Shown here piece by piece: positions 1 through 5,479 of a DNA stretch of 18,669 bases. Position 1 is the first letter of the stretch. Each line of letters begins with the position of its first letter. The stretch is from positions 1 to 18,669 of the forward strand of contig JABMRH010000152.1 in the NCBI GenBank assembly GCA_013202725.1. The letters run 5' to 3'. Position numbers and translations under genes: made by a program. Below the pieces are notes generated by a model. The model made no database searches. It was not told the DNA's origin and saw only the letters and a program-made list of their open reading frames with translations. The stretch is from Desulfobacteraceae bacterium (lineage in GTDB: Bacteria; Desulfobacterota; Desulfobacteria; Desulfobacterales; ETH-SRB1).

Positions 1-1
1 G

Positions 2-199
2 GCAAAACCAGGACGTGACCCAAGGGAAAAATTCGAAGTATTTGCATTTGCTGATGGTATGGCAGACAAGTTTGTAAAAAATCCAGCAGATATTGTAAAG
101 GTTCAGCAAAAGGTTATGGTAAGCGTGCTTAACGTTGACCTTGCCAGAAACAGGATTTCTCTCACAATGAAATCGCAGGCAGAAAAGTCAGAAACTTAA
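2..199 (+). CDS. tex: Tex-family transcription accessory protein, C-terminal end (partial, S1 domain shortened)
   Basis: Only the last 65 codons are in the window; the gene enters from the left in frame 2 and stops at TAA 197-199. The translation starts AKPGRDPREKFEVFAF and ends in VKVQQKVMVSVLNVDLARNRISLTMKS, which I recognise as the Tex segment before the S1 domain and the last strands of that S1 domain. Tex is a cytoplasmic nucleic-acid-binding protein whose S1 domain contributes RNA binding. In ordinary Tex proteins about 40 residues lie between these two parts (an S1 core with a DLKPGM...TNFGAFVDIG...GLVHIS pattern); here FADG runs directly into MADKFVKNP. The join is in frame, so the protein end is still made, but the first S1 strands are missing. 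The identification rests on family memory. Confidence 0.75.
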   Translation, partial: AKPGRDPREKFEVFAFADGMADKFVKNPADIVKVQQKVMVSVLNVDLARNRISLTMKSQAEKSET

Positions 200-418
200 G
201 CAATGGCTTCCTGCCGCTTTACAAAAATCAACCCATTCACCGCAAACTCCATATCTTATATAACTTGTTTGCCCATTCCTTAAGAGACAGTCCTGCAAGT
301 TCGGTATCACTTTGAAATAAGAGGGAAGTAATTCTTTGTCCTTTATCCTTTAACATGCTATTTATAAAACTAAAAAGATGTCACTTTTTTGAAATCTTTT
401 CTAAGAAAGCCCCTTTTT

Positions 419-1285
419 ATGCTTATAACATTCGAGAACCTCTCCGCAGATCAGGCCGATACATATCGGTTGGTCCTGTCCTCATCCGGCATTTCATACC
501 GTTCGAGAAAAGGAAAGTACGGGTGGGATATATTAGTGAATGATACGGATTACGAAAAGGCTATAAACACGATCGAACAATACCTTAAAGAGAACCAGGA
601 TTTCCATCCAACAGATGAAACCCTTCATCATGAGTGTCACAAAACATTCACGGGACTGTATGTATCTGCCATATTGCTTGTATTCCATGTGGCCATCACA
701 ATAAGCAATGATAGTGAGATCTTCGTCAGGACGTATGGGTCATCGGCCTTTTACATTTTACACGGCGAATTATACAGAAGCGTGACCTCCCTGATGATTC
801 ATGCAAACGCCATGCACCTTGCCGGCAACATGCTTGGCATTGCTATATTTGGCACCGCTGTCTGTACCATCACGGGCTGGGGTGTTGGCTGGTTTATGAT
901 CCTTGCCACCGGCATATTAGGCAATCTGATGAATGCTGTCTTATACAAGACAGGTCATATTTCAATCGGAGCCTCTACCGCGGTCTTTGGAGCAGTCGGC
1001 ATCCTGGCTGCGCACCAGTTTTTCAAGAAGTTTAAGCTGCCTGGCCAGCGAATGAGGGCATGGCTTCCCCTGGGTGCGGGGCTGGCCCTCCTTGGTTTTC
1101 TTGGTTCAGGAGAGCATAGTGATTTGGCGGCTCACCTCTTTGGCTTTATGTCCGGGATTATTTTGGGGGCTTTTTACGGTGTCCTTCTGAAACAGCCTGC
1201 AGCAAGGACATATCAGATAGGTTTCTTTCTTATAGCCATAAGCGTCCTTGTCATATCCTGGATGAGAGGTTTTGGCTACTGGTGA
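419..1285 (+). CDS. Rhomboid-family intramembrane serine protease
   Basis: A multi-pass inner-membrane protease of 288 residues if it starts at ATG 419; a TTG at 389 would add 10 residues, and neither start has a strong ribosome binding site. The first ~60 residues form a small soluble domain (ENLSADQADTYR... to ...IEQYLKEN), followed by about six hydrophobic segments. Rhomboid signatures are visible: HANAMHLAGN with the oxyanion Asn near 137, GASTAVFGAVG with nucleophile Ser186, and DLAAHLFGF with catalytic His239. The Ser-His dyad cleaves transmembrane substrates; the substrate is unknown. It lies on the same strand as tex, 219 bp away, so it is probably separately transcribed. Its 3' end overlaps the convergent toxin gene by 35 bp. 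Confidence 0.85.
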   Translation: MLITFENLSADQADTYRLVLSSSGISYRSRKGKYGWDILVNDTDYEKAINTIEQYLKENQDFHPTDETLHHECHKTFTGLYVSAILLVFHVAITISNDSEIFVRTYGSSAFYILHGELYRSVTSLMIHANAMHLAGNMLGIAIFGTAVCTITGWGVGWFMILATGILGNLMNAVLYKTGHISIGASTAVFGAVGILAAHQFFKKFKLPGQRMRAWLPLGAGLALLGFLGSGEHSDLAAHLFGFMSGIILGAFYGVLLKQPAARTYQIGFFLIAISVLVISWMRGFGYW

Positions 1286-1595
1286 GAATAAGGGAATAGT
1301 TTTTCTGATCTGTTTGTTTTTTTAAAAGTCTGTAAGTAGTTTCATATATTATACTTCGCGGGCCAACAGCCACAATATCTATAATCTGTTTTGAAGATAT
1401 CTTATAAATAATCCTGAATCGACCTGACCTGAAACTTTTTAAACCTGTCAGTTCACCCTTCAATGATTTCCCGGCTTGGGGATCTGACAAAATAATTTCA
1501 AAAGATGACTTAATCTTTTTCTTTATTTCAGGATGCATATGCCGGATAAGATCCGCTGTTTTATCCGGCATTCTAAACTTATAAGTCGCCGGCAT
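1251..1595 (-). CDS. RelE/ParE-superfamily toxin of a type II toxin-antitoxin system
   Basis: A 114-residue basic protein. The core pattern of a start near MPATYKFRMPDKTADLIRHM, helical KKKIKSSFEIILSDPQAGKSLKGELTG, then FRSGRFRIIYKIS and IIDIVAVGPRSIIYETTYRLL matches the RelE/ParE fold (an antiparallel sheet with the RxxxYRIIYxI strand). RelE relatives cleave mRNA on the ribosome and ParE relatives inhibit gyrase; I cannot say which applies. The C-terminal ~20 residues (KKQTDQKNYSL onward) extend past the usual fold end and overlap the 3' end of the rhomboid gene on the opposite strand. It lies 43 bp downstream of its antitoxin gene, so antitoxin comes first. Confidence 0.8.
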   Translation of the reverse strand: MPATYKFRMPDKTADLIRHMHPEIKKKIKSSFEIILSDPQAGKSLKGELTGLKSFRSGRFRIIYKISSKQIIDIVAVGPRSIIYETTYRLLKKQTDQKNYSLILTSSQNLSSRI

Positions 1596-1638
1596 ATGTT
1601 TTGCTCCTAACGAGCTGTCCGAGAATGACTATTTGATG

Positions 1639-1893
1639 CTAAAATAACTCCTCAAGCGTATAAAGCCTGGTTTTCTTCTTGAGCGCCGCAAGCCCCTGCT
1701 TAATTTCGTCCATCATGTCTTTGTCGGAAATGATTTCAAGAGTTTCTTTCCAACTTTCAAATTCATCAGAGCTGACCAGTACGGCTGAGGGTCTGCCGTT
1801 TTTTGTAATTACAACCTCCTCATCAGTTGAGTGGACTTTTTCAACAAGCTCGCTAAGCTTCATCTTAACTTCGGACAATGATAAAGTTTGCAT
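1639..1893 (-). CDS. Phd/YefM-family antitoxin
   Basis: An 84-residue protein beginning MQTLSLSEVKMKLSELVEKV followed by EEVVITKNGRPSAVLVSSDEFESW, the classic Phd/YefM DNA-binding fold (helix, two strands with the KNGRPxAVLVS motif). The C-terminal ~30 residues (KDMMDEIKQGLAALKKK...) should be the toxin-binding tail. The ATG at 1893 has an AGAGGTG ribosome binding site a few bases upstream and a strong promoter (see 1922-1950). It is co-transcribed with the RelE-type gene downstream and probably represses its own promoter. Family assignment is firm; the pairing is inferred from adjacency. Confidence 0.85.
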   Translation of the reverse strand: MQTLSLSEVKMKLSELVEKVHSTDEEVVITKNGRPSAVLVSSDEFESWKETLEIISDKDMMDEIKQGLAALKKKTRLYTLEELF

Positions 1894-1921
1894 AAAAACA
1901 CCTCTTTTTTAGTTGACCAGA

Positions 1922-1950
1922 ATTATAGTCATATAGTAGGTGGAAGTCAA
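1922..1950 (-). promoter_or_regulatory. Sigma-70-type promoter of the Phd/RelE operon
   Basis: Reading the minus strand, TTGACT (1950-1945) and TATAAT (1927-1922) are separated by exactly 17 bp, an almost perfect housekeeping promoter. It lies about 30 bp upstream of the antitoxin start. The -10 hexamer sits inside TATGACTATAAT, which recurs upstream of the HEPN-like gene at 2334-3089. Confidence 0.8.
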
Positions 1951-1960
1951 TAAATAAATT

Positions 1961-2333
1961 GAAAGCGCTGTTTTCTTAATCGGAGCAAAGCGGAGGTCCC
2001 GTTACATCGGGACTGCGGGGTTAGCGAGCGAATCTAAAAACGACTAACTTCCTTACAGTCGCTGCGAAGCACTGCCGTCAGGCAGAACATTCCCTAATAG
2101 CCAAACGTACACTTAACCCCAGTTTCTTTGTTATGAAACTCATATTTTCATGGGCGTCCCCGTGTCCGCACTCCTGGGCGTCCCCGTGTCCGCACTTGTA
2201 AACCAATAATCCAATGGACATCCCCAATCCTTCTCTATAACAGATAAAATAGAAACTTATAATTTTAGGGGTGTTCCGCAAGTCCCCGCAAGTCCCACGG
2301 TCCCTCTTCAGCGGCCTTGTTATGACTCGAAAA
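1961..2333. repeat. Gene-free stretch of short hairpins and tandem repeats
   Basis: I find no convincing gene here. Visible structure: a 6-bp inverted repeat GTCCCG/CGGGAC at 1996-2013 with a 6-nt loop; CTGCC/GGCAG at 2072-2085; two copies of a 22-nt unit (TGGGCGTCCCCGTGTCCGCA plus CT) at 2151-2172 and 2175-2196 with period 24; and two copies of CCGCAAGTCC at 2276-2295 with period 10. On the minus strand these read GTGCGGACACGGGGACGCCC and GGACTTGCGG. Such GGGGAC-rich repeats look like dispersed intergenic repeats or the remnant edge of a mobile element. No transposase is visible. Confidence 0.45.
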
Positions 2334-3089
2334 CTATACAATTCTCTTGAATTCTAATAACACTTCATCAACGAATTCAGATGCATGGTGTAGATATGGT
2401 AAAACGACATTTTCAATAGCCAGATTCAGCTGGAAATGCTTTCCGCTCTTAGGAGGCTGAAATTTAGCCAAGAATTCCTTTTCGGTGGGCCAAATTTTTG
2501 TATCCCAAAGGGGTGATTTTCCTTGGCCAAGCTTTAGTGTATTCATATCTATTCCACATGTTTTTAGAAAATCTTTATCGACGTCACCGTTCCGATGAGT
2601 AATTAGGTGTCTCATTTGCCCAATGAAGAAAGCGTGCTTAGCTGTGGAAAGATTTTGTAAAGATATTCCACCTATCTCTTTCTCAATCTCATCAACCTTC
2701 CAAAAGATGCTTCGCTTCAAAAGGTTGGCCTTCGCTAAATTCTTTGCAGAAGCAACAGCTTCATACATATCGTCAAGATAAGTTTGGAGAATTGCATCAA
2801 CACCGAATATCGCAGCTTTGTTTTGACGATGTCCAAAGTTTCCAGGTATTCCATGCCCCTTGATCGGTTGATAGAATTCTTTGAGATAACCAATTATTTT
2901 ATTTCTTATTTCTTCAGCCTGAGTTGGCGGGTAATTGCTGATTTGCAAAATATTTGGGTCGTTTAGCAATGCATCTGTATATTGGGCAATATTAAAACGA
3001 AGCGAGTTTACGATGATATAAGTTGTTGCAAGCCATCCGATATTGCTCATAGCCTCCAAAGTATAGGTTCCGATTTTATTTTTAGCCAT
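2334..3089 (-). CDS. Uncharacterised protein with a HEPN-like RxxxxH motif (A)
   Basis: 251 residues from ATG 3089, chosen over a TTG six codons upstream because GGAAAG precedes the ATG at good spacing. I do not recognise a named family. The protein is mostly helical and soluble, with no signal or membrane segment. It contains AAIFGVDAILQTYLDDMYEAV (~92-112) and then QMRHLITHRNGDVDKDF, where Arg160 and His165 form an R-x4-H motif like that of HEPN ribonuclease/toxin domains; a second helical region follows (LNLAIENVVLPYLHHASEFVDEVL). The neighbouring upstream gene (3198-4388) has the near-identical RHLLVHRLG. HEPN proteins are common in defence and toxin-antitoxin modules, so an RNase role is possible but inferred only from the motif. 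It lies between two toxin-antitoxin pairs. Confidence 0.65.
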   Translation of the reverse strand: MAKNKIGTYTLEAMSNIGWLATTYIIVNSLRFNIAQYTDALLNDPNILQISNYPPTQAEEIRNKIIGYLKEFYQPIKGHGIPGNFGHRQNKAAIFGVDAILQTYLDDMYEAVASAKNLAKANLLKRSIFWKVDEIEKEIGGISLQNLSTAKHAFFIGQMRHLITHRNGDVDKDFLKTCGIDMNTLKLGQGKSPLWDTKIWPTEKEFLAKFQPPKSGKHFQLNLAIENVVLPYLHHASEFVDEVLLEFKRIV

Positions 3090-3110
3090 TTTCTTCTTTC
3101 CAATCAAATC

Positions 3111-3122
3111 ATTATAGTCATA
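3111..3122 (-). promoter_or_regulatory. Candidate -10 region upstream of HEPN-like gene A
   Basis: The minus strand reads TATGACTATAAT, with TATAAT about 20 bp upstream of the ATG at 3089. No good -35 box sits 16-18 bp upstream, so it may be an extended -10-like or activator-dependent promoter. The same 12 bases occur in the Phd/RelE promoter at 1922-1933. Confidence 0.4.
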
Positions 3123-3197
3123 ACCGCGCCTGACCAGCGGGCGAGGTTTTTAGCCCATCTGAGTCCAGGCGATTGTTCGGCACGCAATATGTACGAA

Positions 3198-4388
3198 TTA
3201 GTTATTAAGAACTATACCGTTATATTGATTTTTGAATATACCTCTTTGAATAAGAATTTGAATAGCCGACGAGACTTTTTTATTAGATGTTCCAAGATTC
3301 GTGGCAAGCTGTTTATGAATATTCTTTGACCACGGTTGCTCCGGCAAAGCATCTTTAACCCTGTTGATAAGCTCCTCATCAAGTTTCCCAATTCTCGTTT
3401 TGTATAAACCGCTTGTTTTTAGGACTGTTGCTACGATGTAACCCTTCTTTTCAACGCGACGTACATACTTTGCGTATGTTCTCAAGGCCTCTTCGTCTCC
3501 TGATAAAAGCACTTCAAATATTTGATCATTCAAATACTTTGTTTCGCGTAAAATATCTCGAAACAAAAACAACTCATCATTTACCCAAAATTGAAAGTCA
3601 TTTTGAAAAATAGAAGGCTCATTGTCTATTATTTTTAAAATTCTATAAGTTATTGATGGCTGTACAACCCCCAAACTTTTGGAATCATCAATTTTATCAA
3701 TCAGATCGTTGATTTTTTCTTGAACACTATGGATAAAAGATTCGAAGTCGTCAAAACTTTTATTTAGATAGTCTTCATCGACCGACAATTTTTTGCTTTT
3801 AAAGCCATATACTCTACGATAAAGTGAATCAGGTTTGCCGAGACGATGTACCAATAAATGTCTCCTCTCATGGTATTCGTTCATTATTGATTTACCAGGT
3901 GGGATACTTGTCAAATCGATATCAAAGCGCGATCTATAATATTTGATGATTTCAATAAAGCCGCCGCTGGTTAAGCGACGACATTCCTTATTAATTATTT
4001 TGGAGAAAATATACGATATTGATGGTGCAGAAAGCAGTTCGGCCTTTGTAAAGCCTATTTGAGAAGTCTGGTCACGAAAGGGCCTTTTAGTTATAACAAA
4101 AATATCACGGAGGGTATCTACCAAATATGTTTCCAACACAGAAACAATGCGTATGAAAATCAGCTCCCGTAACTGCTGGCGTAGTCGATTGCGAAATAAG
4201 GCTTTGAGTTTATAATGAATTGGATGAACTACATTTAAATCTTTATCGATACAACCGTCAGGGCGGTAATTTTTGCAATAAGCTTTATAACGCAAAAATT
4301 CTTCGACTTGAGAAAACGAATATAAGGAAGAATTATACAATCCTTTAAGAGCGGATATTTCAGTCTTTGCTATGGAATATGCTTTCAT
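3198..4388 (-). CDS. Uncharacterised protein with HEPN-like domain and C-terminal winged-helix-like segment (B)
   Basis: 396 residues from ATG 4388 (MKAYSIAKTEISALKG); a TTG at 4430 would add 14 less convincing residues. The middle (~70-100, QQLRELIFIRIVSVLETYLVDTLRDIF) resembles the first helices of the RiboL-PSP-type HEPN family, and ~174-185 reads ERRHLLVHRLGK, giving an R176-x4-H181 motif typical of HEPN RNases. The last ~50 residues (IHKQLATNLGTSNKKVSSAIQILIQRGIF) look like a winged helix-turn-helix, suggesting nucleic-acid binding or autoregulation. It is followed after 108 bp by gene A on the same strand, whose protein carries the same motif. Function unknown; a toxin, abortive-infection or RNA-processing role is inference. 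No clear promoter is visible upstream. Confidence 0.65.
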   Translation of the reverse strand: MKAYSIAKTEISALKGLYNSSLYSFSQVEEFLRYKAYCKNYRPDGCIDKDLNVVHPIHYKLKALFRNRLRQQLRELIFIRIVSVLETYLVDTLRDIFVITKRPFRDQTSQIGFTKAELLSAPSISYIFSKIINKECRRLTSGGFIEIIKYYRSRFDIDLTSIPPGKSIMNEYHERRHLLVHRLGKPDSLYRRVYGFKSKKLSVDEDYLNKSFDDFESFIHSVQEKINDLIDKIDDSKSLGVVQPSITYRILKIIDNEPSIFQNDFQFWVNDELFLFRDILRETKYLNDQIFEVLLSGDEEALRTYAKYVRRVEKKGYIVATVLKTSGLYKTRIGKLDEELINRVKDALPEQPWSKNIHKQLATNLGTSNKKVSSAIQILIQRGIFKNQYNGIVLNN

Positions 4389-4558
4389 GATTAATAATAC
4401 CGAACCATTATGTGTAATGAAATAAATCAATGATATCAGTTATTGCTGACATATTCCTTGATTTTAATCATTTGTTAATATTGTATTTCTGATTCCTCAG
4501 TTTATAAGTTTGTATCGTCAAGAATAGAACAGCCAAATCCTTTTTTAGTTCATAGTTT

Positions 4559-4589
4559 GAAGCTTCCCTGCCAAGCAGCGGGGAGCTTC
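4559..4589. repeat. Imperfect palindrome, left inverted repeat flanking the PIN/antitoxin pair
   Basis: GAAGCTTCCC (4559-4568) faces GGGGAGCTTC (4580-4589) with one mismatch and an 11-nt loop. Its right arm, GCGGGGAGCTTC (4578-4589), is a perfect 12-bp inverted match to GAAGCTCCCCGC at 5426-5437, on the far side of the toxin-antitoxin pair. Confidence 0.55.
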
Positions 4590-4623
4590 GACCGTGCGGT
4601 TCAGGCCCAGACCTTTAAAGCGA

Positions 4624-4670
4624 AAAGCCCCATCCTTCATATAACTGAAGAAATGGGGCTTTATTTTTTT
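4624..4670. terminator. Bidirectional-looking rho-independent terminator
   Basis: A 10-bp perfect stem AAAGCCCCAT (4624-4633) / ATGGGGCTTT (4653-4662), extended inside by TTCA/TGAA, is followed on the plus strand by A and seven Ts. No plus-strand gene reads into it. On the minus strand it lies about 80 bp after the PIN toxin gene and is followed by a weaker TTTTCGCTTT, so it most likely ends the vapBC-like transcript and blocks opposing transcription. Confidence 0.65.
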
Positions 4671-4748
4671 GTAATCCTTGGTCACCTGACCCTCCCGAGG
4701 TGAATGCGCTCGCTATAGCTGAAGGTATTGGGTTCTATTGAAAAAACC

Positions 4749-5126
4749 TCACGCTTTAATAAGGGAAATTTTATATTTTTTTATATGGTTATCACGCGTT
4801 ATGATTGTTAGACCTTCTACTTTTGCCTGGGCCACGAGCATTCTGTCAAAAGGGTCGCTGTGATGTGGTGGCAGGTCTGCGACTGTATAGGCATGTTCCA
4901 TTGTAATATCAAGAGGTTCAAATTCCTGTTGCTCTAATACCTCGCGAAAATTTGCAGGGATTTTCAGCTTGCCTAAAGCATATTTAATTTGTATTTCCCA
5001 TATTACGGCTGCACTTATAAAAACTAAATTCCGGCCGTCAGCAATTGCCGTTCTTGCTTGTCGGGAAAGATTAGGATCGTCATCGAGCCACCATAGAAGA
5101 ACGTGTGTATCGAGTAAAAGATTCAT
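4749..5126 (-). CDS. vapC: PIN-domain ribonuclease toxin (VapC-like)
   Basis: 125 residues covering the whole protein with a PIN domain. The acidic metal-binding residues are in place: Asp6 in LLDTHVLLWW, Glu44 in AVIWEIQIKYALGKL, Asp91/Asp94 in HHSDPFDRML and Asp112 in IITRDNHIKKY. PIN toxins are Mg/Mn-dependent endoribonucleases that cut tRNA or rRNA when freed from antitoxin. The TWW/IWEIxIKxALGKL pattern belongs to the subgroup usually paired with Phd-type antitoxins, as here. The gene overlaps the antitoxin stop by 4 bp (ATGA), indicating translational coupling. Confidence 0.88.
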   Translation of the reverse strand: MNLLLDTHVLLWWLDDDPNLSRQARTAIADGRNLVFISAAVIWEIQIKYALGKLKIPANFREVLEQQEFEPLDITMEHAYTVADLPPHHSDPFDRMLVAQAKVEGLTIITRDNHIKKYKISLIKA

Positions 5127-5362
5127 GGTTTTACCATTCCAAAAGCTTCGGCAATATCTTCCGGCAGTTCATCAAAATCATCGGAAATCTTTATTTTTCC
5201 CTGCAAAGCTCCTGGGCGGCGCTGTTTATCGCTTCGTTCGTACTTCACCAGCCTTGCAACCGGTTTACCTGCTTTTCCTATTATAACTTCTTGTCCTGAT
5301 ACGACTTTTTCAATGAGTGCAGAAAACTGGGCTTTTGCTTCTGATATATTTGTTATTAACAT
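5123..5362 (-). CDS. Phd/YefM-family antitoxin partner of the PIN toxin (VapB role)
   Basis: 79 residues from ATG 5362, chosen over ATG 5377 because GGAGGTG lies 5-6 bases before it while the upstream ATG overlaps that site. The sequence MLITNISEAKAQFSALIEKV followed by QEVIIGKAGKPVARLVKY is the Phd/YefM DNA-binding fold; the acidic tail (ISDDFDELPEDIAEAFGM) should wrap the PIN toxin. Transcribed first in the operon; it probably represses the promoter just upstream, which contains a GTCTGGTCAGAC palindrome. Confidence 0.85.
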   Translation of the reverse strand: MLITNISEAKAQFSALIEKVVSGQEVIIGKAGKPVARLVKYERSDKQRRPGALQGKIKISDDFDELPEDIAEAFGMVKP

Positions 5363-5377
5363 ATCTGCCACCTCCAT

Positions 5378-5406
5378 ATTATAGTCTGACCAGACCAGAC
5401 CATAAA
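5378..5406 (-). promoter_or_regulatory. Promoter/operator of the PIN toxin-antitoxin operon
   Basis: On the minus strand TATAAT (5383-5378) lies 17 bp after TTTATG (5406-5401), a weak -35. The spacer contains GGTCTGGTCTGGTC direct repeats and the palindrome GTCTG-GT-CAGAC, a likely antitoxin-binding operator. The -10 lies within GACTATAAT, as in two other accessory promoters of this window. Confidence 0.5.
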
Positions 5407-5425
5407 GTCAAGTGGTTTTTAAAGT

Positions 5426-5437
5426 GAAGCTCCCCGC
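5426..5437 (+). repeat. Right inverted repeat flanking the PIN/antitoxin pair
   Basis: GAAGCTCCCCGC is the exact reverse complement of 4578-4589. The two arms enclose about 840 bp containing the whole toxin-antitoxin operon and the terminator at 4624-4670. Confidence 0.55.
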
Positions 5438-5479
5438 CTTCGTGGTAAAAAATATCGCTGTAAGTGCCTCTGGGTTTTC

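Larger units (their letters stand above)
4389..4748. other. Intergenic stretch with two hairpins; no gene seen
   Basis: A 360-bp gap between the PIN toxin gene and HEPN-like gene B. It holds a GAAGCTTCCC...GGGGAGCTTC hairpin (4559-4589) and a terminator-like hairpin (4624-4670), described separately. The remainder is AT-rich and has no open frame or promoter I can defend. Confidence 0.5.

Noticed and set aside
2016..2052. Possible integron attC-like site (GTTAG...CTAAC)
   Set aside because: The arms are in the wrong orientation for the RYYYAAC/GTTRRRY core sites and no integrase or cassette array is present.
2078..2341. 87-residue open frame on the minus strand
   Set aside because: It is made largely of the tandem repeats (CGHGDA repeated), shows no family features and overlaps the end of the HEPN-like gene.
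4624..4670. Terminator as evidence for a hidden plus-strand gene or small RNA just upstream
   Set aside because: The T-run is on the plus strand, but I see no promoter or open frame on that strand in 4389-4620; the hairpin can serve the minus-strand operon.
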